Source of the DNA: Yoonia sediminilitoris
GTDB taxonomy: Bacteria > Pseudomonadota > Alphaproteobacteria > Rhodobacterales > Rhodobacteraceae
Assembly (NCBI RefSeq): GCF_003058085.1
Contig: NZ_QBUD01000005.1
Coordinates: 124,001 to 188,000, forward strand
Reading direction: 5' to 3'
Length of the DNA stretch: 64,000 nt
This document shows positions 52,662 through 61,631 of the stretch, in pieces. The position numbers and the translations under genes are program-made. Position 1 is the stretch's first letter; each line of letters starts with the position of its first letter. Under the pieces are notes generated by a model. The model was given only the letters and a program-made list of their open reading frames with translations. It was not told where the DNA came from and made no database searches.

Positions 52662-53717
52662 TTACTTGCGTTCCTTTGCCATATCGGCAACCTGCGCGGC
52701 ATCCCCAACCCCGGCCAATGAACCAATTTTGGCTGTGTCAGCCCGCCCCAATTGTCGCGCAGGCCCGCCCGAAAAGATCGCGCTCAGGTCGGCCACAATC
52801 ATATCACCGATCAACTGGCGTCCCCCCTTCACCGCTGCCGCCCGGTGCGGCGAAAGGATCACATTTTCAACCCGGCGCAGTGGGTCATCCGCAGCAATGG
52901 GCTCATGCGGGAACACATCAATGGCAGCCCGGATGCGCCCTGATGTCACCGCATCCGTCAGCGCGTCGAAATCCACCAGATGCGCCCGGCTCAGCAAGAC
53001 AACAAGGGCCTGATCCGGCAGTTTGGCCAGATTGGACGCATTCAGAAGATGCAGGTTTTCAACGGTCGGCACAGCAGTCACGAACAGGCATCGCACATTG
53101 CGCAAAAGCGCATCCAAATCCATCAAGGTCACCCCGAACCGGTCTGCAACATCCGTGGGCAGCCACGGATCATATGCCTTGATTTGAGCGGAAAACGGAG
53201 CCAGAAGGCGGCTTAATTCCTGTGCAATCTGACCAAACCCGATAAAGCCGATCTCAGCACCAAACAGCGAAAAGTCAGTGTGGGTATTGTCGTTCAGCCA
53301 GTTTTCCCCACCCGCACGAAACTGCTCGTGTTCAGTGACCAGCCCCCGCGCACCGGCAATAGCCATGCCCAGCCCCATTTCAGCCACAGCCCGTCGGAAG
53401 CCCGGCGCACAACTTAACACCTCGACCCCCGCCGCGTCACAAGCCGCATAGTCGATGGTGTCGGGAAACGCGCCCGATACCTCGATCACGGCTCGCAATT
53501 GTGGGGCTGCGGCCAATGCATCAGCTTGCACATGCGGTGTCGCAGCAATCAGAACCGATGTATCGGGCAATGACGCCGCCAAAAGCTCTGGCGGCATCGG
53601 GTCGTCCTTGCCCCAGACCACGTTGTACTGGTCAAAAAGCTGCGCTTGTGCCGGGGCCGAAAACAATTCATCCATCTGGCGCCAATGAGGATCAAGAATG
53701 ATAGTCGGTTTTGTCAT
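52662..53717 (-). CDS. D-isomer-specific 2-hydroxyacid dehydrogenase
   Basis: 351 aa. The NAD site is IGFIGFGQIAQELSRLLAPF. The catalytic Arg lies in LLSRAHLVDFDALTDA, the Glu in FPHEPIAADDPL and the His in ILSPHRAAAV, so the active-site triad is complete. The substrate is unknown; family members reduce or oxidise glyoxylate, hydroxypyruvate, 2-ketoacids or phosphoglycerate. It overlaps the DHDPS-family gene by 4 nt and is the last gene of a five-gene operon. It might reduce a ketoacid released by the lyase. Confidence 0.85.
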   Translation of the reverse strand: MTKPTIILDPHWRQMDELFSAPAQAQLFDQYNVVWGKDDPMPPELLAASLPDTSVLIAATPHVQADALAAAPQLRAVIEVSGAFPDTIDYAACDAAGVEVLSCAPGFRRAVAEMGLGMAIAGARGLVTEHEQFRAGGENWLNDNTHTDFSLFGAEIGFIGFGQIAQELSRLLAPFSAQIKAYDPWLPTDVADRFGVTLMDLDALLRNVRCLFVTAVPTVENLHLLNASNLAKLPDQALVVLLSRAHLVDFDALTDAVTSGRIRAAIDVFPHEPIAADDPLRRVENVILSPHRAAAVKGGRQLIGDMIVADLSAIFSGGPARQLGRADTAKIGSLAGVGDAAQVADMAKERK

Positions 53718-54628
53718 AGGCCCAAAACCCGCAGTCTCGCAACCTGCCGGCTGGCAAGCGCATTGACTTCCTGACAGGCCGCATCGCTCAGCACCGCCCC
53801 CGGTTTGCGCAAGGTCGGATGGGCAATCACGCCGCGTTGCGCCAGCGTATATTTCCTGATGGCCAGCCCCATCCCCGGTTGCGCCTCGTAACGGACCATT
53901 GGCATGTAGGCGTCAAAAATATCGCGGGCACGCTCAATGTCGGTGGCTGCGGCGGCGATGACCTGCGCCATCATTTCAGGATAGGCAAAGCCGGTCATCG
54001 CCCCATCCGCACCCCGCAACATTTCTTCCAAAAGATAAAGCCCGCCATTTCCACACAGGATTGAAATCCGGCGCGCACCTGCGTCGGAGGCCGCACGCAG
54101 TGCGCTGATTTTCTCCAAGCCCGGCCAATCTTCATGTTTGAGCATCATGCAAGTCGGGCAATCCGCGATGATCTGCAAAATGACCGACGGTGAAATGACA
54201 ACCCCCGTGACCAGCGGAAAATCCTGCAAAACAAATGGTATATCGCCCAAAATATCTGCAATTCCGCGATAGTATGTCCTTATTTGATCATCCGTCCGCA
54301 AGCTGCCGGGCGGTGCGACCATCACACCGGCTGCACCCTTGTCCATCGACCCATCGGCCAGCGTCTTGATCGCAGCAAACCCGGGTGCAGAGACGCCGAC
54401 AATCACCGGCACCGTACTGCGGGCGACAACCCGGGCGACCATCTGTTCCGATTCAGCCGCTGTCAGCTTGCCCGCCTCGCCCATCATCCCAAGGATAGTC
54501 AGCCCGCTAGCCCCCTTTTCAATGTAGAAATCGACCATCCGATCTACGCTGTCCCAGTCGATGGACCCGTCAGGCAGAAACGGGGTTACGGCAATCGTAT
54601 AGACGCCTTTGGTTTGTTCATTGATCAT
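53714..54628 (-). CDS. DHDPS/NAL-family lyase with the active-site Tyr replaced by Phe
   Basis: 304 aa TIM barrel. GEAGKLTAAESEQMV corresponds to the family's G-E-x-x-x-L-T motif, and the Schiff-base Lys lies in CMMLKHEDWPGLEKI. Where DHDPS and N-acetylneuraminate lyase have Y-N-x-P with a catalytic Tyr, this protein has QDFPLVTG, so Tyr is Phe. It is therefore unlikely to be a standard dihydrodipicolinate synthase and more likely a pyruvate- or ketoacid-forming lyase or dehydratase on an unknown substrate. Its start abuts the racemase stop without a gap. Confidence 0.78.
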   Translation of the reverse strand: MINEQTKGVYTIAVTPFLPDGSIDWDSVDRMVDFYIEKGASGLTILGMMGEAGKLTAAESEQMVARVVARSTVPVIVGVSAPGFAAIKTLADGSMDKGAAGVMVAPPGSLRTDDQIRTYYRGIADILGDIPFVLQDFPLVTGVVISPSVILQIIADCPTCMMLKHEDWPGLEKISALRAASDAGARRISILCGNGGLYLLEEMLRGADGAMTGFAYPEMMAQVIAAAATDIERARDIFDAYMPMVRYEAQPGMGLAIRKYTLAQRGVIAHPTLRKPGAVLSDAACQEVNALASRQVARLRVLGL

Positions 54629-55300
54629 CTAATTCTGGTCCCTTCGATGACTTTGGCCTAGCGCAATATGCCCAAGCACCATGGCTGTGGCCGCTTGGCA
54701 AGGTTCGACCACGGGCAATCCGGTTTCTGTTTCCAGGGTGGGGCGGTAATGCGCCATGCCTGCGCACCCCATAATCAGCACATGCGCACCATCTTCATCC
54801 CGCAGCCGTTTGCCCGTCGCAATCATCGCGGCAAGGCTTCTGTCCGGATCGGCCAGATCGGCCACGCCAAGCCCCAGCGCACGATCCCCCGCGAGCCTGT
54901 CCAGCACGCTCATTGCACCAAAGGCGCGCAGATGACGCGGGATTGAGCCGGGCATGATCGCGATCACCCCAAAGCGTTGGCCAAGGGTAAGGGCGGTCAT
55001 GACGGCAGCCTCTTGAATGCCCACAACGGGCAAATGGGTCTGGTCACGCAATGCGTGCAGCCCCGGATCACCGAAACAGGCAATGACATAGCCTGCCGCG
55101 TCCGCCTGTTCTGCGGCCAGTTTCAGCATCGGCGCCACGGTCAGATCCGCCTGCTTCTGGCTTTCGATGCCCGGCGGTCCTTCGGCTAATGTCAAGCACC
55201 TGATCGGGGTGCCAAAGCTCCGCAAAGGCGCTACGGCCGCATCTATCCCGTCGGTCACCGTTTGCGATGAATTGGGGTTTATGATGATCAGCGCACTCAT
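54629..55300 (-). CDS. Asp/Glu/hydantoin racemase-family protein
   Basis: 223 aa. The start IIINPNSSQTVTDGID and the two active-site cysteines in VIACFGDPGLHALR and LIMGCAGMAHYR are those of hydantoin or allantoin racemases and related Asp/Glu racemases. It probably epimerises the cyclic ureide or carbamoyl-amino-acid substrate of the amidohydrolase in the same operon. It overlaps the VOC gene by 4 nt. Confidence 0.82.
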   Translation of the reverse strand: MSALIIINPNSSQTVTDGIDAAVAPLRSFGTPIRCLTLAEGPPGIESQKQADLTVAPMLKLAAEQADAAGYVIACFGDPGLHALRDQTHLPVVGIQEAAVMTALTLGQRFGVIAIMPGSIPRHLRAFGAMSVLDRLAGDRALGLGVADLADPDRSLAAMIATGKRLRDEDGAHVLIMGCAGMAHYRPTLETETGLPVVEPCQAATAMVLGHIALGQSHRRDQN

Positions 55301-55686
55301 GCGCCTGCCCGCGTCGCTGACTGAATTTCGATCTGGTAGCCCTCTGGATCGTGAAAGACAAAGGCGCGGATGCCGAGTTGGTCATTTTCGAACAGCTCAG
55401 AAAGTCCATCAAGGGCGTGCTCACGGGCATAGGCATACCATGCATTCACATCCACCACCCTGATACACAGTTGCACCGGCTTTTGCGCCGACCATTTGTT
55501 CATGCCCCGCGTTTCGTCGACCAGCCCAACATGGGCGCCGGGACAAATCTGGTAGATCTTGCACCAGCCCTGATCGATGGCCAGCGGCAAGCCGATGATG
55601 TCCTCGTAGAACTGCATCGCGCGGGGCAGGTCGCGATAGTAAAAGAATGTGATTGCAAGGGCGTGCGGCGCCTCCGGTCGGGTCAT
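55297..55686 (-). CDS. VOC-family (glyoxalase-fold) protein
   Basis: 129 aa from ATG 55686, overlapping the amidohydrolase stop as ATGA; the frame upstream is rejected. A betaalphabetabetabeta repeat fold: ALAITFFYYRDLPRAMQFYE, then the second half with QLCIRVVDVNAWYAYARE and AFVFHDPEGYQIEIQSAT. The typical C-terminal metal Glu (Y-Q-I-E-I) is present. Members are lyases, isomerases or dioxygenases; the specific reaction is unknown. Its place inside the operon suggests a catalytic step on a ring-opened intermediate. Confidence 0.8.
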   Translation of the reverse strand: MTRPEAPHALAITFFYYRDLPRAMQFYEDIIGLPLAIDQGWCKIYQICPGAHVGLVDETRGMNKWSAQKPVQLCIRVVDVNAWYAYAREHALDGLSELFENDQLGIRAFVFHDPEGYQIEIQSATRAGA

Positions 55687-57098
55687 TTTGCCTCCTGCAA
55701 ATGGCGCGGGCGGGTCGCCAAAACAGGCCTGTTGATCCACTGACCAGTTCCGGGAGTGCCATCAAATGTGCCGTTCCGGCAGATCACCGTGCCGCGCAAC
55801 ATCACTTGGGCCGGCCAACCGGTGATTGTGCGGCCCTCCCACGGATTATAGCCCACATTGTCATGCAGATCGTTGGGTCCGTAAGTGACGGTCTTGTCAG
55901 GGTCCCAGATCACCAGATCAGCGTCCATCCCTTCGCCGATAACTCCCTTGCCCGGCAGCCCGTAGATCTGCGCTGGCGCAGTGGCGGTGATTTGCGCAAA
56001 CATTTCTGGCCCCTGCCCGCCCGGTTGCATCATGGCATCAAACATCAGCGGCAACCGCGTTTCCAGACCCGGCAGACCATTGGCAATCTGGTGAAATCCC
56101 GCATCAGGCCCGGCAGAAAGCTTCCCGCTTTCATCGTAGCGATAGGGCGCATGGTCCGATGACACCAGATCCAGATCACCAGCGGCGAGCGCTTGCCACA
56201 GGGCCTGCTGGTCTGCCGCCTGTCGTTGCGGCGGCGAACACATCCACTTGGCCCCTTCCAGCCCCGGTCGGTCCAGCACGTCTTCGGTCATGAACAGATA
56301 ATGCGGGCATGTTTCGGCCCAGACAGGCACGCCCGCAGCACGTGCCATTGCCACCTCGGCGGCCCCTTCGGCGGTCGACACATGGAACAACATCACAGGT
56401 TGGTCCAGATAATCGGCAAAGCGGCACATCCGACCAATTGCATCAATTTCGGCGAAGCGCGGGTGCGATGCGGCATGATCCTTGGGGCGGGTCTGACTCG
56501 CAGCGATCAGAGCTGCCTTCGCATGGCCCAGTATCGCATCGGTTTCAGGATGAACGCACACCAGCGCACCATGCGCGCGCGCCTGCGCCATGACAGACAG
56601 TATTTCGTGGTCGTCCAGCTTGATATTGTAGGTGGTAAATACCTTCAGCGACCGGTGCCCGCTGGCAATCAATGCCGCCAGATCAGCCTCGAAGTCAGGC
56701 ACCGCAAGATCAGTCAGCGTCAGATGAAAAGCATAATCAATCATCGCGCCGCGTTGCGCCCGTGCGCTGTAGTCGGCCACCGTTTGGGCCAGCGGTTGGC
56801 CCTTGGCCTGTGCGGCAAAGGAAATCACGCTTGTCGTGCCGCCCATCGCCGCCGACTTTGTGGCAGTTTCAAACGTGTCCGCGTTAATCACGCCCATGCC
56901 GGACATCTGTTCGATATGAGCATGCGCATCCACGCCGCCCGGCATCACCCATTTGCCATGGGCGTCTATCTGCTTTTCGGCTATCAGTCCGGTACCAATC
57001 GCGGCTATCTTGCCATCCTTGATACCGACGTCAGCGGTGATGACACCCTCTGGCGTGACCACCTGCCCGCCACTGACTACACTGTCAAAAGTTGTCAT
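55683..57098 (-). CDS. Hydantoinase/dihydropyrimidinase-family amidohydrolase
   Basis: 471 aa from ATG 57098 (an ATG at 57140 adds 14 unrelated residues). Metal ligands are visible: HAH in GGVDAHAHIEQMSG, the carboxylated Lys in SLKVFTTYN, His in VCVHPETD and FHVSTAEG, and Asp in VSSDHAPYRYD. These define a cyclic amidohydrolase that opens hydantoin, dihydropyrimidine or allantoin rings. The racemase in the operon favours a hydantoin- or allantoin-like substrate. No N-carbamoyl-amidohydrolase or allantoate hydrolase is present. It is the first gene of the operon, divergent from a LysR gene. Confidence 0.82.
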   Translation of the reverse strand: MTTFDSVVSGGQVVTPEGVITADVGIKDGKIAAIGTGLIAEKQIDAHGKWVMPGGVDAHAHIEQMSGMGVINADTFETATKSAAMGGTTSVISFAAQAKGQPLAQTVADYSARAQRGAMIDYAFHLTLTDLAVPDFEADLAALIASGHRSLKVFTTYNIKLDDHEILSVMAQARAHGALVCVHPETDAILGHAKAALIAASQTRPKDHAASHPRFAEIDAIGRMCRFADYLDQPVMLFHVSTAEGAAEVAMARAAGVPVWAETCPHYLFMTEDVLDRPGLEGAKWMCSPPQRQAADQQALWQALAAGDLDLVSSDHAPYRYDESGKLSAGPDAGFHQIANGLPGLETRLPLMFDAMMQPGGQGPEMFAQITATAPAQIYGLPGKGVIGEGMDADLVIWDPDKTVTYGPNDLHDNVGYNPWEGRTITGWPAQVMLRGTVICRNGTFDGTPGTGQWINRPVLATRPRHLQEAK

Positions 57099-57256
57099 CT
57101 TGCCCGTTTCCTTCGCAAAGACCGCCCTACCCGACTTCAAGTGATCACTGACTGGCAGGGAAGGTCAAGCAGGCACTCCGATGCCCTCCTTTTTTTGGCG
57201 CAAAGCTTGCTTTTGGGGTGGGAATAGTGATGTCATAGCGGCGGAAGGATTCTGAT

Positions 57257-58141
57257 GTGAACAATGCCCCCCACCTGAATTATGTCAGGTCCTTTGAGGC
57301 CGCCGCACGGCACCTAAGCTTTACCGCCGCCGCCGAAGAACTGGGCTATACCCAGTCCGCGATCAGTCATCACGTCAGATCGCTTGAAGAATTCATCGGG
57401 CGTCCCCTTTTCATCCGTCACCCTCGCAGCCTTGCGCTGACAACACTGGGCGAGGCCTATCTGCCCGCCGTCCGCCACGCCCTGACAGAGATTGACGAAG
57501 CAACCGAAGCGATCATGACGTCGCTGCACGAAAAGAAGGTCGTGGTGTCTTGCCCCATTTCATTGGCGCAAAATTGGCTGACCCGTGTCGTGGCCAGCTT
57601 CAATGGCGCGCATTCCGACATTGCCGTGACGATTCACGGCAGGATTTGGGGGGATGAATATGAAGGGATTGCCGATGTGTCATTGTCATCGGCCCGTCCA
57701 GAAGAGGCCCCCGATGGTGCCGACGTCTTGTGGCGTGAAAAACTGGCGGTTGTTTGTGCGCCTGACTATCAGGTCAATGGCGCGCCGCTGACAGAACCCG
57801 CGCAGATGCGCGATGCGCAGCTGATTCATATGTTGGGGCGGACCGCCTATTGGCAAATCTTTGCAGCGCATCACGGCTTGACCAACTGGAACCTTGCCAG
57901 CGGTGCCAAGACAAATTCCCTGAATGTCGCACTTGAACTGGCCGCCTGTGGGCAGGGCTGCGCCATTTTTCCCCGATCACACCTTGGCAACTATCTGGAC
58001 CGGGGGCTGCTGGTCGAACCGTTTGCCACGGACATCGACAGCCCGTGGTCCTGTTACATCTCCAAGCCGAAAGGGGCGGGCAACAAACCGGCCCAGATAT
58101 TCAGGGCGTTTCTGATCGATTTTGCCAAGGCTGGTCCCTGA
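57257..58141 (+). CDS. LysR-family regulator
   Basis: 294 aa, GTG start at 57257 with AAGGA 8 nt upstream. The helix-turn-helix LSFTAAAEELGYTQSAISHH-V-R-S-L-E-E is followed by the effector domain (VVSCPISLAQNWLTRVVASF). The DNA-binding region resembles the GcvA type (LNYVRSFEAAARHLSFT). It is divergent from the five-gene amidohydrolase operon and most likely its activator, with the effector probably a pathway intermediate. Confidence 0.88.
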   Translation: MNNAPHLNYVRSFEAAARHLSFTAAAEELGYTQSAISHHVRSLEEFIGRPLFIRHPRSLALTTLGEAYLPAVRHALTEIDEATEAIMTSLHEKKVVVSCPISLAQNWLTRVVASFNGAHSDIAVTIHGRIWGDEYEGIADVSLSSARPEEAPDGADVLWREKLAVVCAPDYQVNGAPLTEPAQMRDAQLIHMLGRTAYWQIFAAHHGLTNWNLASGAKTNSLNVALELAACGQGCAIFPRSHLGNYLDRGLLVEPFATDIDSPWSCYISKPKGAGNKPAQIFRAFLIDFAKAGP

Positions 58142-58147
58142 CCCAGC

Positions 58148-60565
58148 TTAGGCGCGTAACCTTTCGCCATCAGGGTCAAACGGGGGTGCGGCCAGCAGGG
58201 TCGCCCGATGCGGCTTGCCAAGAATGAAAATATCCACTGTATCGCCTGCCTTGGCTGTTCCGTCTTTCACAAACCCCAACGCCAGCGATTTGCCGACCGA
58301 TGCACCATATGCCCCGGACGTGACCCGCCCGACGGGTGTACCATTCGGCAAAAAAATGGGCTCTCCGCCGGATGCATCCGCACGATGCACCGCATCTACT
58401 TCGAAAATCGAAAGCCGCTCGCGTGGGGCATTGTCCTTGATCGCTATAAAGGCAGCCTTGTTCAGGAAATCCTTGTCCGTCTTGACCAACCGCTCAAGGG
58501 CGACCTCTTGCGGCCAGTATTCAGGGCTATATTCACGGCCCCAACTGCCGTAGCCCTTTTCGATCCGTAGTGCGCCAAGCGCACGGCTACCAACGGGCCC
58601 ACCATCAACCGCCCGTGCGGCATCCAGCAAGGCTGTGTAAAGCCTGACCTGATCATCAGCGGCACAATGCAATTCCCAACCAAGATCGCCGGTAAAACTG
58701 ACCCGGATGGCATGGCAGGTCACGCCTGCGACCTTGATCGTCTGGCTACGCATGAAACGGAATGCCTGCGTGCTCAGGTCTGCATTGGTCAGCCTTTGCA
58801 ACAGCGCACGCGACTGTGGGCCCGCAACATTGAACCCGCAAATCTCATCGGTCTTGTTCACAAACTGCGTGCCTTCGGGCAGCGGTACTGCATTGAAGAA
58901 ACGCTGGTGATAGCGTTCTGCCATGCCGGAACCGATCATCATAAAGCGATCTTCGGCAGTTTTTGTGACGGTGAAATCTCCTGCGATCCCCCCACGCACC
59001 CCGATCAGGGGCGTCAGACAGGACCGGCCCACTTGGGTTGGCATATGGTTTGCCAACACCTGATCCAACCACGCCGCAGCGCCGGGGCCGCTGACCTCGT
59101 AATTGGCAAAGTTCGAGATGTCGATCACACCGGCGCGGTCGCGCAGCATCTGCACCTCGCGCGCCACCGGCTCAAACCAGTTTTGACGGGTGAAACCGTT
59201 GGTCTCGACAGCACCCGGCGCGTCCGCAAACCACAAAGGATGTTCCCAGCCGCAGTTCAACCCAAAGACCCCACCCATGTCCTTTTGCATTTCATAGGCA
59301 GGGCGCACGCGCACGGGGCGACCGGCGCTGCGTTCCTCGTTCGGGAAGTGGATAGAGAAGCGGTGCGCATACTGGTCCGCTACCCGCGCCTTGGTGAAGC
59401 GCTTGTCAGCCCAATCGCCAAAACGGGCAAGGTCCCACGCGAACATGTCGTATTGCGGCTCACCATCAATGATCCATTGCGCCGACAAAAGCCCAAGCCC
59501 GCCGGACTGCGAAAATCCCGGAATAATCCCTGTACAGCAGAAATAGTTGCGCAATTCCGGCACCGGACCATAAAGCGCATTGCTGTCAGGCGACCAGATC
59601 ATCGGGCCATTGATGACCCGTTTGACGCCTGCCTCTGCCGCCGCAGGAACCCGGTCCATCGCACGCATGACGTTGTCCATGATCCGTTCCAGATCATCGG
59701 CGAACAGCTCGTGCCCGAAATCCGGCGGCGTGCCGTCTTCGGCCCAGAAACGCACGTCTTTCTCGTAAGCGCCGATCAGCAATCCATTGCCTTCCTGACG
59801 CAGGTAATATTCGCCGTCACGGTCCGCGATAGAAGGCAAACGCCAACCGAGGTCCGCGACCTCTGGCATGGTTTCCGTCACGAAATACTGATGTTCAGTG
59901 GGTTGCAGCGGCAGTGTGATCCCCGCCAGCGCCGCGACCTCGCGACCCCACAGACCCGCCGCATTGACGACCCATTGGGTATGAATGTCGCCTTTGGGCG
60001 TCGCGACAATCCAGGATCCGTCAGGTTGCTGGGTTGTTGCCGTGACCGGGCAGAACCGTTCGATCTGTGCGCCCAACTGGCGGGCGCCTGCGGCATAGGC
60101 CTGTGTCACGCCGGAGGGATCCACATTGCCGCCGTCGGGTTCGAACATGATGCAGCGAATATCGTCGAAATTGGCAAGCGGGTGCAGGGCGCGCGCCTCG
60201 TCCAGCGTCACTTCGTGAAAGTTCATCCCGTAGTATCTGGCTTTCGCCTCTTGCAGACGCAATTGATGTTCGCGCTCTTGCGTTTGCGCAAGATAAAGCG
60301 AGCCCGGCTGGAACACACCGCAGCCTTGCCCGGTTTCGGCCTCCAGTTCCTTGTAAAGGTTCATCGTATAGTGCTGAATGCGGCTGATATTCGTGCTGTC
60401 GTGCAAACCGTGAATGTTGGCCGCCGCATGCCAGGTGGACCCCGACGTCAGTTCATCACGCTCCAGCAGAACAACATCGGTCCAGCCAAGTTTGGCGAGA
60501 TGGTACAGAATTGAACAGCCGACAAGGCCGCCGCCGATCACAACGGCTTGCGCGTTGGTTTTCAC
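58148..60565 (-). CDS. Dimethylglycine/sarcosine dehydrogenase-like flavoprotein with GcvT domain
   Basis: 805 aa in two parts. Residues 1-380 form an FAD oxidase domain with VVIGGGLVGCSILYHL, the Rossmann start, and ELTSGSTWHAAANIHGLHD, where the His is usually the covalent FAD site. Residues about 430-800 are the folate-binding GcvT domain (FEPVAREVQMLRDRAGVIDI, FTGDLGWELH, RIEKGYGSWGREYSPE). Such enzymes oxidatively demethylate N-methylated glycines and pass the methyl group to tetrahydrofolate. The substrate is not determined; products like glycine or sarcosine would lead toward glyoxylate. It is divergent from the ureidoglycine gene. Confidence 0.85.
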   Translation of the reverse strand: MKTNAQAVVIGGGLVGCSILYHLAKLGWTDVVLLERDELTSGSTWHAAANIHGLHDSTNISRIQHYTMNLYKELEAETGQGCGVFQPGSLYLAQTQEREHQLRLQEAKARYYGMNFHEVTLDEARALHPLANFDDIRCIMFEPDGGNVDPSGVTQAYAAGARQLGAQIERFCPVTATTQQPDGSWIVATPKGDIHTQWVVNAAGLWGREVAALAGITLPLQPTEHQYFVTETMPEVADLGWRLPSIADRDGEYYLRQEGNGLLIGAYEKDVRFWAEDGTPPDFGHELFADDLERIMDNVMRAMDRVPAAAEAGVKRVINGPMIWSPDSNALYGPVPELRNYFCCTGIIPGFSQSGGLGLLSAQWIIDGEPQYDMFAWDLARFGDWADKRFTKARVADQYAHRFSIHFPNEERSAGRPVRVRPAYEMQKDMGGVFGLNCGWEHPLWFADAPGAVETNGFTRQNWFEPVAREVQMLRDRAGVIDISNFANYEVSGPGAAAWLDQVLANHMPTQVGRSCLTPLIGVRGGIAGDFTVTKTAEDRFMMIGSGMAERYHQRFFNAVPLPEGTQFVNKTDEICGFNVAGPQSRALLQRLTNADLSTQAFRFMRSQTIKVAGVTCHAIRVSFTGDLGWELHCAADDQVRLYTALLDAARAVDGGPVGSRALGALRIEKGYGSWGREYSPEYWPQEVALERLVKTDKDFLNKAAFIAIKDNAPRERLSIFEVDAVHRADASGGEPIFLPNGTPVGRVTSGAYGASVGKSLALGFVKDGTAKAGDTVDIFILGKPHRATLLAAPPFDPDGERLRA

Positions 60566-60803
60566 TGATTTGCTCCCTTTTGCTGACGGGAACTTTATGG
60601 CGGCAACTCTACAAGGTCTCGCAAAAAGAACGCGGGCATTGGCATATGTTTCGATAGGGCTTTCGCACCGATCAGCAGCAAAATCTGGTCAATCCCCCAT
60701 GATTATCAAATAGTTCCGAAAGGTGCTGTCGCATAAATGTGGGTGGCATACGGAATGCGCGCGGCACATATTTTAAAAAGATCGCCCAGCCATAGGAATT
60801 TTC

Positions 60804-61631
60804 ATGTCAGCGACGTATTTTGCGCCTACAGGCGGGCACCCAGGCCAAGACCAGCTCTTGACCGACCGCGCCATTTTCACCGATGCCTATGCCGTCATTC
60901 CCAAAGGCACAATGCGCGATATCGTGACCAGCTTTCTGCCCTTTTGGGATGAAACGCGGCTGTGGGTAATCGCGCGCCCGCTTAGCGGTTTTGCGGAAAC
61001 CTTTTCGCAGTACATCATGGAAGTGGCCCCCGGCGGCGGCTCTGACCAGCCCGAAGCAGACCCCGGCGCCGAAGGCGTCCTGTTCATTGTCGAAGGGACA
61101 GCCACGCTGACGATTGCGGGGGACACGCATCAGCTTGCGCCCGGCGGCTATGCCTTCATTCCACCCGGCAGCGACTGGAGCTTGCGCAATCGCAGCGACG
61201 ACATGTTGCGGTTTCACTGGATCAGAAAAGCCTATGAGGCCGTTCCGGGCCTCCCTCATCCGGATGTTGTAATTGCAAACGAAAAGGACATCGCCCCGAC
61301 CGTCATGCCCGACACGGACGGCAAATGGGCGACAACCCGATTCGTTGACCCGACCGACTTACGCCATGACATGCATGTGACGATCGTCACCTTTGAACCT
61401 GGCGGTGTCATCCCGTTTCTTGAAACCCATGTGATGGAACACGGGCTTTACGTGCTGGAAGGCAAGGCCGTCTACCGGCTCAACAATGACTGGGTCGAGG
61501 TAGAGGCAGGCGACTTCATGTGGTTGCGCGCCTTTTGTCCGCAGGCCTGTTATGCTGGGGGCCCGGGCAAGTTCCGCTATCTGCTTTACAAGGATGTCAA
61601 TCGGCATATGAAACTGCGCCCGCCTTCATGA
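60804..61631 (+). CDS. (S)-ureidoglycine aminohydrolase (bicupin)
   Basis: 275 aa, two cupin barrels. The C-terminal metal site FLETHVMEHGLYVLEG and CPQACYAGG gives Glu, His, His and Gln, the manganese ligands of plant and bacterial ureidoglycine aminohydrolase. The enzyme releases ammonia from ureidoglycine to give ureidoglycolate, which is then split to glyoxylate and urea. The gene stops 6 nt inside the tail of convergent bhcR and is divergent from the flavoprotein gene. Its closeness to the glyoxylate-assimilating bhc genes fits allantoin-derived glyoxylate. Confidence 0.85.
   Translation: MSATYFAPTGGHPGQDQLLTDRAIFTDAYAVIPKGTMRDIVTSFLPFWDETRLWVIARPLSGFAETFSQYIMEVAPGGGSDQPEADPGAEGVLFIVEGTATLTIAGDTHQLAPGGYAFIPPGSDWSLRNRSDDMLRFHWIRKAYEAVPGLPHPDVVIANEKDIAPTVMPDTDGKWATTRFVDPTDLRHDMHVTIVTFEPGGVIPFLETHVMEHGLYVLEGKAVYRLNNDWVEVEAGDFMWLRAFCPQACYAGGPGKFRYLLYKDVNRHMKLRPPS

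Noticed and set aside
56193..57227. A 344-codon open frame on the plus strand
   Set aside because: Antisense to the amidohydrolase gene, which has complete metal-binding motifs.
58667..60514. A 615-codon open frame on the plus strand
   Set aside because: It lies wholly antisense to the flavoprotein gene, has no recognisable family features and reflects the GC-rich codon pattern of the true gene.
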